64,000 nucleotides of DNA from Streptomyces violaceusniger. Its GTDB lineage: Bacteria > Actinomycetota > Actinomycetes > Streptomycetales > Streptomycetaceae. The stretch spans positions 434,001-498,000 of the forward strand of contig BJHW01000001.1 of NCBI GenBank assembly GCA_005405945.1, given 5' to 3'. Positions 1 to 9,536 of the stretch are shown here, in pieces. The notes below the pieces were generated by a model. That model was not told where the DNA came from. It saw only the letters and a program-made list of their open reading frames with translations, and did no database searches. The translations under genes and the position numbers were made by a program. Every line of letters starts with the position of its first letter. The first letter of the stretch is position 1.

Positions 1-469
1 GCCAGCAGCGGGTGCCCGGGGGCCAGCTCTCGTAGCAGCGACCGCAGCAGAACCGTCGACGTGGCGTGCCCGTACTGGTCCATGACCACCAGACGGGCCC
101 CGGGATGGGCCGCGCGTAGCGCGGTGAGCCGGGGGATCTCCCAGGGGCGGCACAGCGGTTTCTCCACCAGCAGCCGGGCCGCGGGGTCTGCTTCCAAGAC
201 CGCCGCCACGGTGTCCACATGAGTGGCGGTCGGCGAGCACACCGACCAGACGTCCACGTGGCGGTGTCGCGCGGCGGCGTCGATCCGGTCGAAGGCCCGC
301 ACCCCTGGGGCGGGGTGACGGTGGCCGGGTCGACCACGCTCAGGGCGAAGCCGAGGTCGCCGAGCAGACGCAGGTGCAGGCGGCCGGCGGCGCCGTGACC
401 GACGACGCAGACATGCGCTCCCGAAGCGTGCGGGGCGCCTGGACGGCCGGGGGCCTCGGGCGCCGTCAT
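1..469 (-). pseudogene. Gfo/Idh/MocA-family oxidoreductase, N-terminal part, frameshifted and cut by window edge
   Basis: The gene starts at an ATG ending at 469 and runs off the left edge. Residues ~19-29 give a Rossmann strand and glycine loop (HVCVVGHGAAG), and further on the family hallmark EKP appears (LLVEKPLCRPWEIP), so it is an NAD(P)-dependent sugar or alcohol dehydrogenase of the Gfo/Idh/MocA type; the substrate is unknown. The Rossmann part and the EKP part lie in different frames. The break is near 300-312 in a C4-G-C4 tract and is healed by one added base, so a sequencing error is plausible. The start overlaps the stop of the upstream gene as ATGA, which points to translational coupling and a shared pathway. 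Confidence 0.7.
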
Positions 470-2130
470 CGGGTCTCCGGGGCCGTGCCGTCCTGCGCCG
501 GGGCGGCCGGGCGGCGGCTGCCCGAGGCCAGGTACTGCTCGTAGTATGCGGCGAACAGCCCAGCCTCGTCGATCGCGTGGTCGACGGGCTCCAGATGGAG
601 TCCGGGACCGAGCCTGCCCGCCTCGCGGCACAGTAGCCTCGCGGCGATCAGGGTGCCCGCCCGGTAGGCGTCGTAGCCCCGGTTGGCGATGCCCTCGTAT
701 TCGAACAGGTTGAGCGAACGACCGTCGCCGAGGAGGGTGGCCGTGGTGCCGGTGGGCAGGGTGTAGCGCACTCCCACGTGCGGGATCTCCGTGGAGCGCA
801 GTCCCTCGAACCCCTCGCTGAGCAGACTGAAGTCCTTGGTGGCGAATCCCGCCAAGTAGACCCCGTCCGGCAGGAGCGGCAACTCCTCCTCGGTGAGGGC
901 GAGTTCACCGGTGTTCCCGATGACAAGGAAGGGTGAGTGGGCACGCAGCGCCTCCGCCGCGCTGGTGTAGGTCTCGTAGCCGTGCTCGGCGGCCGCGATC
1001 AGCGCGAGCATGTCGGTGTCCACCACCGCGACCCGGACGCCCTGGGAGCGCAGGTAGTGAGCCACGCGCGCGCCGAGCGTGCCGAAGCCGATCAGCAGCA
1101 CATGTCGGCCGAGGAACTTCTCGCCGGGCAGGATCGCCCGCAGTCTGCGGACGCAGGAGTCGGCGATCTCGTGATAGCCGAGCATGGTCTTCAGCCGGGA
1201 GCGTGCCATGTTCAGAACGGGTACGGTCAGCTCGCCCGGTGCGTTGACGATGCGCTTCAGACCGCTGACCGTCAACTCCAGTGCGCCGTCGATGCGCTCG
1301 TCCAGCACGCCGTCGGCGCCATAGCCCTGGGCGAGCAGTCCGCCGTCGTCGATGACCAGAACCTTGCGCCCCGAGGCGTGTGCCTCCCGGATGAACTGGT
1401 CCACCTGTTCGTTGACGGCGAGGGCGTAGGCGCGCTCGGCCGTGTCCGCCGAGCCGTTGATGACCGAGTTGTCGAGGATGTCGCTGCGGTATCCGCGATG
1501 CAGGAACCAGGCGTGCACCCGGTCCCGGTGCAGGGTCCGGTCACCCTTGGAGAGTGCGAAGATCCACTTCGGGTCGATTCCGACGCGCTCGATGCCGAGC
1601 AGGAAACCGACGCTGTTTTCCACGTAGTGGTCGCGGAAGATCAACGCCCAGTCCCGCAAGGCCGGTTCCGGGGTCGCGTACCGGTCGACCAGCGGCATGC
1701 CCCGGACGATTGTGTCGATCTCCGCGCTGGTGTAGCACTGCCCGCGCAGGCGCACGGCCCGCACCAGCCGGTCAAAAACGACCTCGGCCTTCTCGGAGAG
1801 CGCTCCGGCGGCGGCGAACAACACCTGGGTACGGGCGGTCGGCGGGTCGACGGCCTCGAGAGTGCCAGGGGCGGCGTCCGCGACCGCCCGGCTGCGAATC
1901 CGCACGGGAGTGCTGTCCAGAACGATCCGGTATTCACCATTGCCTGGTTTACCGGTCTCGTGGAGTTCATCGACTGGTATTCCCTCTCCGCGCAGCACCG
2001 AGAGCACGGTGTCGAGCACGTCCGCCGTCGCCATTCGGCCATCGAGGATTTCATATCGGCCATCCTGGGAATGCGCAGCAGATCCGTCCTCGACCATGGT
2101 GCTCGCGGATTCGCTCGCAGAAAACTCCAT
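466..2130 (-). CDS. S-adenosylhomocysteinase-like NAD-binding protein, probably not a true hydrolase
   Basis: A 554-residue protein. The start at 2130 (MEFSASES) has AGAAGAGG about ten bases upstream and is preferred to an in-frame ATG at 2214. The second half resembles the S-adenosylhomocysteine hydrolase fold: VLVIDDGGLL (~258-267), a Rossmann glycine loop LLIGFGTLGAR (~345-355), and VIGNTGE (~403-409) where true hydrolases carry a TTGN-type motif. Where hydrolases have the DSVTKSKFDN segment with catalytic Lys and Asp, this protein reads NMARSRLKTM, so the classic activity is unlikely. The N-terminal ~230 residues are not recognised. Inferred role: an NAD-dependent step acting with the ATGA-coupled oxidoreductase downstream. 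The pathway is unknown and may continue beyond the left edge. Confidence 0.7.
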   Translation of the reverse strand: MEFSASESASTMVEDGSAAHSQDGRYEILDGRMATADVLDTVLSVLRGEGIPVDELHETGKPGNGEYRIVLDSTPVRIRSRAVADAAPGTLEAVDPPTARTQVLFAAAGALSEKAEVVFDRLVRAVRLRGQCYTSAEIDTIVRGMPLVDRYATPEPALRDWALIFRDHYVENSVGFLLGIERVGIDPKWIFALSKGDRTLHRDRVHAWFLHRGYRSDILDNSVINGSADTAERAYALAVNEQVDQFIREAHASGRKVLVIDDGGLLAQGYGADGVLDERIDGALELTVSGLKRIVNAPGELTVPVLNMARSRLKTMLGYHEIADSCVRRLRAILPGEKFLGRHVLLIGFGTLGARVAHYLRSQGVRVAVVDTDMLALIAAAEHGYETYTSAAEALRAHSPFLVIGNTGELALTEEELPLLPDGVYLAGFATKDFSLLSEGFEGLRSTEIPHVGVRYTLPTGTTATLLGDGRSLNLFEYEGIANRGYDAYRAGTLIAARLLCREAGRLGPGLHLEPVDHAIDEAGLFAAYYEQYLASGSRRPAAPAQDGTAPETR

Positions 2131-2645
2131 CAACTCGACCTCTTCTTGTGAGTTGTTTCGGTTCGCCCCGAGAGTCACTTGGAAGCCTACGCAGACCAGG
2201 AACGGATCCCCCACCCCCTATAACCCCTACGAACCCCTATCCGGAAGCGACCCGTCCGGGCCTGGCATCCAGTCGCTTTGCTAATGAGAAATTCCCAGCG
2301 AATGACGGCTTCCAGGGAGCCTCCTCGAGTTCGGCGCGGGCGCAGAGGAGGGAGGGTAGTGGTAGGGACATTACTAAATTCTAGAGTTCGGAGGGCGTCC
2401 TTGCGGGCGGTATTGCCGGGCCGTGGTCCGGATGGCCGGCACTCCGACACGGCACTGGGCGGCCCAACACGGGCAACGGTGAAAGCATTCGAGGCACACC
2501 ACGATGTCGAGTCCTCCGGCCCGCGCGATCGGCACCTCTTCGCGGCGGGTGACCACGGTGGTGTGCGCCCCTTCTGCGGCCCACCCGGTGGCACTACCCA
2601 CCGGGGGCCGAGCGGCGCTGCAGAGCACGCGGAAGTGATCGGCAA
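2131..2645. other. Intergenic region with a short CCCCTA repeat cluster
   Basis: This 515-base gap lies between the convergent-side end of the MMPL gene and the start of the SAHH-like gene, both on the minus strand. I see no convincing gene. The one structured element is a run of three CCCCTA units about 85-110 bases upstream of the SAHH-like start. A minus-strand frame at ~2400-2600 reads somewhat protein-like (around ECFHRCPCW) but has no recognisable start or family. Confidence 0.5.
2215..2239. promoter_or_regulatory. Three direct CCCCTA repeats upstream of the SAHH-like gene
   Basis: CCCCTA occurs at 2215-2220, 2224-2229 and 2234-2239, that is every 9-10 bases. Read towards the gene it is repeated TAGGGG. 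Such near-helical spacing is typical of activator or regulator sites, but no regulator can be assigned. Confidence 0.3.
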
Positions 2646-4855
2646 TCAGTGCCGGGGGCTGAGTTCGGTCGCGGGTTCTGGCCGCGCGTCGGCCGCTGGG
2701 GACTTGGCCAACCGCTCGCCTTCTATGTCGACGTTGGGCAGGACGCGGTCGATCCAGGCGGGCAGGGACCACGCCCGGCGGCCGAGGAGGGTCAGGACCG
2801 CCGGCACGATGGTCATGCGGACGATGAAGGCGTCGAGGGCGACAGCGACCGCGAGACCGAGCCCGAGGGCCGCGATGACGGAGTCGGTGGAGCTCATGAA
2901 GCCCGCGAACACGCAGATCATGATGAGGGCCGCGGCCGTGACCACCTTGGCGCTGTGCTCGAAGCCCGTGACGACGGCCTGACGCGGATCGGCGCCGTGG
3001 ACATATGCCTCGCGGATGCGGGTGACCAGGAAGACCTGGTAGTCCATGGCCAGGCCGAAGACGATGCCGACGGTGAGGATGGGCATCAGGCTCATGATCG
3101 GCCCGGGCTGTTCGACGCCGAACAGGTCTTTCAGCCACCCCCACTGGAAGACGGCTACCACGGCGCCGAGCGAGGCCAGGACGGACAGCAGGAAGCCCAG
3201 TGCCGCCTTCAACGGCACGAGCAGGGAGCGGAAGACGAGGATCAGGACCAGGAAGGCCAGTCCGACGACGACCAGGAGGTAGGGCATCAGGGCGGCGCTG
3301 AACTTGTCGGAGACATCGATGTTCAGCGCGGCGGTGCCGGTGACCATGCTCTGGGCGCCGATGGAGCGCTCCGTCGCTGTCGCCAGGGAACGGATGTCGT
3401 TGACGAGGTCCTTGGTCGCGTCGTCGGACGGCGCGCTGTCGGGGATGACGGTGATGATGGCCGTGTCACCGGAGGTGTTGAACACGGCGGGGGTCGCCAC
3501 GGCCACATCGTCCAGTTCGCGGATCTTCGAGCCCATGGTGGCGGCGGCCTTTTTGGCGGTGGCCGCGGCTCGGTCGGTGACGACCACGGTCAGGGGGCCG
3601 TTGAAGCCCTTTCCGAAGGACTGCGCGAGCATGTCGTATGCCTTGCGCTGGGTGGTGGACGGCGGCTTGGAGCCGTCGTCGGGCAGGCCGAGCTCCAGAC
3701 CGCTGACCGGGAGCGCCACCACGATCAGTGCTGCCCAGCGGGGACGAGAACCCGTACCGGTCGGCGCACCACCGCCGTGACCCACCGTCGGCCGAACTGC
3801 GCCTTGGCCTCACGGCTGTCGCGGCCCTCCGCGCGGTCGCGGGAACGTCCACGGACGCGTTCGGGGGCGAAGCCGAGCATGGCCGGGATCAGCGTGATGG
3901 CGACGAGGACGGCGACGGCGACGGCTCCGGCGGCGGCGATGCCCATGGCGGTCAGCACCGGGAGGTTGACCACGGCCAGGCCGACGAGGGCGATCATGAC
4001 GGTGAGGCCGGCGAAGACGACGGCCGACCCCGCGGTGCCGTTCGCCCGGCCCGCCGCCTCGCGGGCGTCGTGGCCCGCGGCACGTTCGGAGCGGTAGCGC
4101 GAGACGATGAACAGCGCGTAGTCGATCCCGACCGCGATGCCCAGCATCGAGGCGAGTGCCGAGGTGCTGCTGTTCAGATCGAAGACCGGGCCCAGCGCTG
4201 TGACTGCGGAGAGGCTGATGGCCACTCCGACCACGGCCGTCAGCAGCGGAAGACCTGCGGCGATCAATGAGCCGAGGGTGATGAGGAGGATGACCGCCGC
4301 CAGGGCGAAGCCGATGGCCTCGGCCGAGGTGCCTTCCTCCTCCGTGGCGACCGCGTTGCCGGAGGCTTCGACCGTCAGCCCGGTCTTCCTGCCCTCGCTC
4401 AGAGCGTCGTCGAATCGCTCGTGGTCACGATCGGTGAGCTCCGCGGTCGTGATCCGGTAGGTGACCGTGGTGTAGGCGGTCGCGCCGTCCTTGCTGACCG
4501 TTCCGCTCTTGACGGGGTCACTGACGGTAGCGATCCGGGAAGAGGAGGCCGCCAGGTTCTTCAGGGTCGTGGCCACCGAGGCATAGTTGCCCTTACTTGT
4601 GATCTTTTCCCCGTGCGGGGCCCGCAGCACCACGCGGGCGGTGGCGCCGCTCGCGTTGGCCTCGGGGAATTTGTCGCCCAGCAGGTCGTTCGCGCGTTGT
4701 GACTCGGTGCCGGGCAGGGTGATGGCGGACGTCGAACCGCTGGTGGTCTGCGCGGCGGCGGCGCCCACAGCGGCAACGACGATGCCCCAAAAGAGAAGCA
4801 CCAGCCAGCGCCGCTTGAAAGCGGTCCGACCTATCCAGTGCAAGAAGGTGGCCAT
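2646..4855 (-). pseudogene. MMPL-family membrane exporter, interrupted by a frameshift
   Basis: Two adjacent frames together encode a full MMPL/RND-type transporter of ~730 residues. The N-terminal part (from ATG at 4855, MATFLHWIGRTAFKRR) has the first transmembrane helix, an extracellular loop and the helix bundle with GIDYALFIVSRYR. The C-terminal part repeats the pattern with GLAMDYQVFLVTRIREA. The duplicated D-Y pairs are the proton-relay positions typical of this family, which exports lipids, drugs or siderophores. The break is near 3735, where CGTCCCCGCTGG needs one more C. The gene diverges from the two-component system at 5108 and may be its target; a strong inverted repeat lies between them. 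Confidence 0.85.
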
Positions 4856-5039
4856 GAGGGTGCGGAAAACTTTCTACTCATGCGATGTTGGGACGGGAGG
4901 CTGGGACAGGGAAGTGCCGCACACGCCGCTTCCTTGGACGGCGCTGGTCGCAGGCCGACCCTTGGTGAATGTCGCCGACCGCCCGCGATCACCATCGTCG
5001 GCCCGGCGCACGGGGCGGCACGTCAGCCCTACGTACCGT

Positions 5040-5085
5040 GTGGGCGCGCGGCTGTCGGTCGTTCGGCCGACAGCCGCGCGCCCAC
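5040..5085. promoter_or_regulatory. Perfect 19-bp inverted repeat between MMPL exporter and histidine kinase
   Basis: The left arm GTGGGCGCGCGGCTGTCGG (5040-5058) and its exact complement (5067-5085) flank an 8-base loop. It lies 23 bases before the kinase GTG start and ~185 bases before the exporter start. It could be an operator for both divergent genes or an RNA hairpin in the kinase leader. Confidence 0.6.
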
Positions 5086-5107
5086 CCACCCTCCTACGCT
5101 GAACATC

Positions 5108-6303
5108 GTGGATCGACATCTTCCGCGTACTCCGCACGTCAGACGACTGATCACCGTCAGCGGCCTGTTCGCGTTCGTTCTCACCTGGCTGGCGGACATC
5201 ACCGTGGTCAGGAGCGACTCCATGACGTTCGGAACCGTCTGGCTGCCCGTCGTGGCCTCCGGCCCCTGATCGCCCTGGCCGTCGCCGAGACCCGCTGGTC
5301 GCCGTCGCTGGGCACGTGCGTCGCCGCCGCCGTGTCACTGTCCTTGGCGCTGACCGCTTGGAGCGTGATCGCGCAGAGCACCATGGCGTGGTGGGGAGCA
5401 CTGGAGACATTGGGCCTGCTGTGCATGGCCCTGCGCACCTCAGCCCAACCCGGCCGGCCGGCCGCCGCGGTGGCGGAAACCGTCCTGATCAGCGTGACCG
5501 TACTTCTGCTGCCCCTGCGGGCCGGGTCGTGGCAGGCGTTCACCGGCGGCGGCTATGTGCTGACCGTCGCGCTCGCCGTCTTCATCACGCTCGGCTATAC
5601 CATCCGAGCCCTGGAAGCGCGGAGAGAGCGCACAGCCCGCGAGGTCCGCTACGGGGAGCGCCTCGCCCTGGCCCGCGATCTGCACGATCTCATCGCCCAT
5701 CACATGACCGGCATCATCGTGCAGGCCAACGCCGCCTTGTCCATCCAGGCCGCCGCACCGGAGAAGATCGAGCCCATCCTGCGCAACATCGCCGAGGCCG
5801 GTGCCGAGACCCTGGAATCCACGCGCCGTCTGGTCCGCGTCCTGCGCGAGGAGAGCAACACTCCATTGCGGCCCGGCGACTTGCTCACCGATCTCGGTGA
5901 CCTGGTGTCCGCCCACTGCGCCGCCGTGTCGCCCGGTTCCGGGCCCACCGAAGCCGATACGGCCCGCCTCGAAGCCACAGCGGCAGCGCGGGTGGCCCGA
6001 CTGCGCCCCGAAGTGGGGACCTCCGCCCACCGCGTGGTCCAGGAAGCCCTGACCAACGTACGCCGCCACGCACCGGACGCGCACACCACCGTCCGCCTGG
6101 ACGCCGACACCGAGCGACTGCGCGTGACCGTCACCAACACTCCACCGCACCGCAGGGCGCTCACGCCGGCCGGGGGCCGGGGCGGCTTCGGCCTGCTCGG
6201 GCTCCAAGAGCGCATCGAGGCCCTCGACGGCACCCTGCGCGCCGGGCCGCTGCCCGACGGCGGCTGGGAAGTCTCCGCCGCCCTCCCGCTCGTACAGTCA
6301 TGA
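5108..6303 (+). pseudogene. NarL-type sensor histidine kinase (HisKA_3), frameshifted near its N-terminus
   Basis: The kinase begins at GTG 5108 (VDRHLPRTPHVRR) with the first membrane helix (LITVSGLFAFVLTWLADI). The frame then breaks near 5262, where GGCCCCTGATC needs one extra C, and continues to 6303. Further helices follow, then the dimerisation/phosphoacceptor box RDLHDLIAHHMTGI (the first His is the likely phosphosite), an N-box-like QEALTNVRRHA and the glycine-rich GFGLLGLQERIEAL of the ATP-binding domain. The signal sensed is unknown. The response regulator follows 90 bases downstream. A longer frame from 4969 exists but gives an arginine-rich leader without helices, so I prefer 5108. 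Confidence 0.8.
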
Positions 6304-6393
6304 CCCCGGGCCGAGCCCTGCCCGAGCCGGGCCCCGACGAAGCGGCCCGGGCCATCTCGACGCAGCCCAGCCCCGCGATGATAGGGACGGTCA

Positions 6394-7074
6394 GTGCACG
6401 AACCCCAGATTGACGTCGTCATCGCCGACGACCAGGAACTGGTGCGGATGGGATTCAGCCTGATCCTTGGTGTGCAACCAGGGATCACGGTGGCCGGTGA
6501 GGCGGCAGACGGTGTGGAGTGCGTCGAACTCGCGCGTCGTCTGCGTCCCCGGGTCGTGCTGGCCGACATTCGTATGCCGCGACTGGACGGGCTGGAGGTT
6601 GTGCGACAGCTGGCCGGTCCCGGCGTGGCCGATCCGATGAACGTCGTCGTGATCACCACATTCGACCAGGACGACTACGTGCGAACCGCGCTGCGCAACG
6701 GCGCATGCGGTTTCCTGCTCAAGGACGCCTCTCCCGCCCTTCTGGTGGAGGCCGTCCAGGCGGCAGCGCGGGGAGACGCCCTCGTCTCCCCCGCGGTCAC
6801 CGTGCGGCTCCTGCGGAGGCTGGAAGCGACGGAACGCGGGATGGCACAGGCGCCCGCGGCGTCCGATGCCGCCGGCCTCAGCGAACGCGAGCGGGACATC
6901 GTCCGGCTGGTGGCCGTAGGGCGCACCAACCAGGAGATCGGCGATGAGTTGTTCCTGTCGCTGTCGACGGTGAAAACGTACCTGGGACGCATCCAGGCCA
7001 AGCTCAACGCCCGCAACCGGGTCGAGGTAGCGGCCTGGGCCTGGGAACATGGAGCAGTCCGCGGGAGCCGATGA
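6394..7074 (+). CDS. NarL/FixJ-family response regulator
   Basis: A 226-residue protein, the partner of the kinase just upstream. The receiver domain has the acidic pair D12-D13, the likely phospho-accepting D58 (VVLADIRMP), a switch Thr in VVITTFD and the conserved Lys in FLLKDASP. A LuxR-type helix-turn-helix occupies about residues 164-206 (LSERERDIVRLVAVGRTNQ, then STVKTYL). The start is GTG 6394 with AGGGACGG just upstream. Phosphorylated regulators of this type dimerise and bind promoters; the divergent MMPL exporter is the obvious candidate target. Confidence 0.93.
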   Translation: MHEPQIDVVIADDQELVRMGFSLILGVQPGITVAGEAADGVECVELARRLRPRVVLADIRMPRLDGLEVVRQLAGPGVADPMNVVVITTFDQDDYVRTALRNGACGFLLKDASPALLVEAVQAAARGDALVSPAVTVRLLRRLEATERGMAQAPAASDAAGLSERERDIVRLVAVGRTNQEIGDELFLSLSTVKTYLGRIQAKLNARNRVEVAAWAWEHGAVRGSR

Positions 7075-7770
7075 GACAGCCGGCGGCCGGGGTACGGTGT
7101 GCGAGGTTCGCCGCGGCGCCGGTCGTACAGTGCATGCTCAGTTGACGTTTCGTCTACGCCGGTCACCTCCGCGGGCTTGTTCTCGGTAGCTGCTGGGGGA
7201 ACCCCTCCGCCCGGATCCGCAGGAGACGACCTCTCCGCTGACCGGCCGGGGGACCCGCCGTCCCCGCTCATCACGACACAGACCGACGCCACCCGGGCCA
7301 CCGTCGGCGCCACCCGCACCTACCCCGGGGCCGACACCACCACCGGCGTCGCCGTGAGCCGGGACCGGCTGCCGGTGACCAACTCCCAGATGTACACGTA
7401 CTTGGTCCTCGCTGGAGGCGGTGACGGTCTCCTCATCGGGGAACGGGTAGTCGTTGACCTGGTCGCCGCGCCTGGGCCGAGGGCCGACCAGCCGTAGCGG
7501 TGGAGCGGGGAGATGGTGGGTGACTGCGGTCCGGGGGTGAGGGCCACGGCCTCTTCTACGTCTTCGGTCCGGGTGTTGTGGGGCTCTGGCGCCGACGATG
7601 CGGCTTCGGTCGTCGCCGATCTCGGCGAGCACGCGGGTTCCGGGCAGGAGCCCAGGCCGGGGTCGGAGCGTGATGCTCCCTTTCGTCGCACCGGTGTCCG
7701 ACTTTCGTCGTACCGGTGTCCGACCGAGGGCTGATGCAACACCCCACGCGCCTGGGCCAAGATCTTCCCC
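7075..7770. other. Long intergenic region without a convincing gene
   Basis: Nearly 700 bases separate the response regulator from the Clp-N gene. Several overlapping frames are open on both strands, but none has a ribosome site plus recognisable protein character. The clear structure is the tandem repeat at 7681-7724, directly before the Clp-N gene. Confidence 0.5.
7681..7724. repeat. Two tandem 22-bp repeats upstream of the Clp-N gene
   Basis: Units 7681-7702 and 7703-7724 match at 21 of 22 positions (C/T change at the ninth base) and share CACCGGTGTCCGAC-like cores containing the palindrome ACCGGT. They end 46 bases before the ATG at 7771, a typical place for a regulator site. Confidence 0.7.
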
Positions 7771-8739
7771 ATGACCTCAGACTTCCGCGCCGACAAGGCC
7801 CTGCGCACTGCCTTCGGCCCGGTCTACGCAATGCGCCACGTCAGCACACACATCCTGCTGGCCTGCATCAGCAAGGACGAACAGGTCCAGGAGTTCCTCG
7901 CCTCGTACGACCTCACGACGCACGTGATCCGCAGGGGCGTCGGGGAGATGGACGAGGAGCCCGGAAGGGTCGAGGTTCCGTTGGCCGAGCAGGAAGACCG
8001 CTCGCTCACGCTCAGCACGGCCGGGGCCGCGGCGCTCGCCCGGTGCCAGGAGCAACCGTCCGTGACCGGTCAGGGCGCCGAGCGCTCGCCGGCCGATCTG
8101 CTGGTGGCCATCCTGGACGACCCGTCCTGCGGAGCGGTGAGCTACCTGAACGGATGCGGGGTCGACGTCGTTGCGCTGCAGCGGGCCGTGCGGTCGGGAC
8201 AGGTCCCTGACGTGGAGGACGCCGTCCCGCCGGAGCTGCGCTCCACCCGGGACGCCTTGGTGGGCCGCCGCCGCTACAAGCCCCGTGAGCTGGGGCAGTT
8301 CTGGACGACGCTGCTGGTCAAGGTAATGCCGTTCAACGCCGCGGCGCACCCGGTGCTGTGGGCGCGCCTGGAGGCCGGGGAACTCTCCAGACAGCACGGT
8401 GGGAAGGTCCGCACCGACGATGTCCTCCTGGGCATGCTGCGGACGTACGCGGTCGCGCAGGCCTACCCGCACCTGACGAAAGAGGCGAAGGCCGACTACG
8501 ACGGGGGCCGGGTCCTGGTCGAGACGGGGGTGGACCACGAACGGGTGCGTGCGGTCATGGCGAGTACAGACCTCGGCCAGGACACAGTGCCGCCGCGCGA
8601 GTTGCTCAAGGACACGATGGCCGACGGTACCTCCGCCTTGCTGGACCGGCTGCTGAGCGAGCCGGGCAACCGCAGTGTCCGGCTGTTGGCGGCGATCGAC
8701 GTGGAGCCGGCCGGTCTTCGGCGCCCCGCCGGTTCCTGA
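7771..8739 (+). CDS. Stand-alone Clp N-terminal-domain protein, two Clp-N-like halves and no ATPase
   Basis: A 322-residue protein built from Clp-N-type helical repeats. The first half has two repeats (STHILLACISKDEQV, then SPADLLVAILDDPSCGAV with YLNGCGVDVVALQRAV). The second half shows the pattern again (RTDDVLLGMLRTYAVA, ETGVDHERVRAV, ALLDRLLSEPGNRSVRLL). In Clp chaperones this domain binds adaptors and substrates; here no Walker motifs follow, so the protein cannot unfold substrates itself. It may act as an adaptor, decoy or stress sensor. The gene stands alone. The 21/22-identical tandem repeat just upstream suggests its own control. The family assignment is fairly sure, the role unknown. 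Confidence 0.75.
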   Translation: MTSDFRADKALRTAFGPVYAMRHVSTHILLACISKDEQVQEFLASYDLTTHVIRRGVGEMDEEPGRVEVPLAEQEDRSLTLSTAGAAALARCQEQPSVTGQGAERSPADLLVAILDDPSCGAVSYLNGCGVDVVALQRAVRSGQVPDVEDAVPPELRSTRDALVGRRRYKPRELGQFWTTLLVKVMPFNAAAHPVLWARLEAGELSRQHGGKVRTDDVLLGMLRTYAVAQAYPHLTKEAKADYDGGRVLVETGVDHERVRAVMASTDLGQDTVPPRELLKDTMADGTSALLDRLLSEPGNRSVRLLAAIDVEPAGLRRPAGS

Positions 8740-8942
8740 CCACTGCTGACTTCTCGACAGCGGACACCTGGGTGACCACCGCTTCTGCCAGGTCGTCGCT
8801 CAGAATCACGCCTGCCACCGCACCGGCCGACGCGGCTCGTACCTGTCCAGGGTGCGGGCCGCGTAGGCGATCATGACGATCGCGATCACCCAGGCAGCCG
8901 GCACCCGCAGCTCGCCCGTGGTGTCCCAGGGACAGGGTTGCC

Positions 8943-9416
8943 TCATTGCCCCGCCAGCTTCGCCAACCAGGGACGTCCGGGATGAACACGCGTCAGCCAC
9001 CCGCTGAGCACGATGTCCTGCCGCTCGTCGACGAGGTAGGCGGGTATCGGTCCGAGCCGGTTCAGTAGTCGGCGGGCGCCGGCGGGTACCGGCCTCCGAT
9101 CGGCGTTCGTGCCGGGCGGGATCTGGCCGGCCAGTCGCGCCAGGTGTTCGCGTTCGGCGGCGGTGAGCCGCAGTGCCGTACCCAGCGCGGCCAGCACCTG
9201 CGGGGACGGGCGCGGTGCGCGGGCCTGTTCCAGCCGCTCGTAGTCGTTGACCGACACCCCGGCCAGTGCGGCCACCTCTTCGCGGCGCAGTCCGGGAGTG
9301 CGCCGGGCACGGCGGCCCGGTGGGTGGATGGCCGTGGCCGGCACCCGGTCTGGGGGCAGTGCCTCCCGTCGGCGGCGCAGGAAGTCGGCCAGTTCGCTTC
9401 TGCTCACCCCATCCAT
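8943..9416 (-). CDS. XRE-family transcriptional regulator, C-terminally truncated
   Basis: A 157-residue protein beginning MDGVSRSELADFLRRRRE. The helix-turn-helix lies at about residues 36-63 (RTPGLRREEVAALAGVSVN, then DYERLEQ), as in the large actinobacterial family whose members are ~270-290 residues and carry an MmyB-like ligand-binding domain. Here that domain is cut off after ~30 residues, ending PWLAKLAGQ. DNA binding may survive; ligand control probably does not. It diverges from the SnoaL/NmrA pair at 9537 with a 120-base gap and may be its former regulator. Confidence 0.8.
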   Translation of the reverse strand: MDGVSRSELADFLRRRREALPPDRVPATAIHPPGRRARRTPGLRREEVAALAGVSVNDYERLEQARAPRPSPQVLAALGTALRLTAAEREHLARLAGQIPPGTNADRRPVPAGARRLLNRLGPIPAYLVDERQDIVLSGWLTRVHPGRPWLAKLAGQ

Positions 9417-9536
9417 GGTGGCAGGAGGTGCCCGGCGTAGCCACGGACTGGCGGTCCGGGGCTCAGCTGTCCGTTCCCCGGCGGCAGGTCCGCGTCCAGT
9501 CTGGACTTCTCACCCCGTTGAACATTGGAGGAGACC

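Noticed and set aside
937..2151. Long plus-strand frame (404 codons) opposite the SAHH-like gene
   Set aside because: It is the mirror of the real minus-strand gene; no family features, no ribosome site, composition typical of high-GC shadows.
2649..4097. Plus-strand frame opposite the MMPL gene
   Set aside because: Asp/Gly/His-rich shadow translation of membrane-protein codons; no start signal.
4969..5107. Longer N-terminus of the histidine kinase from ATG 4969
   Set aside because: It gives an Arg/His-rich leader in the wrong frame for the first membrane helix; the helix is encoded from GTG 5108 before a frame break.
7138..7632. Minus-strand frames between the response regulator and Clp-N gene
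   Set aside because: No ribosome site or recognisable domain, and overlapping frames on both strands are equally open.
8740..8942. Short minus-strand membrane-like piece (AAWVIAIVMIAYAARTLDRY)
   Set aside because: Only one hydrophobic stretch without start or family. It could be a relic, but support is too weak to annotate.
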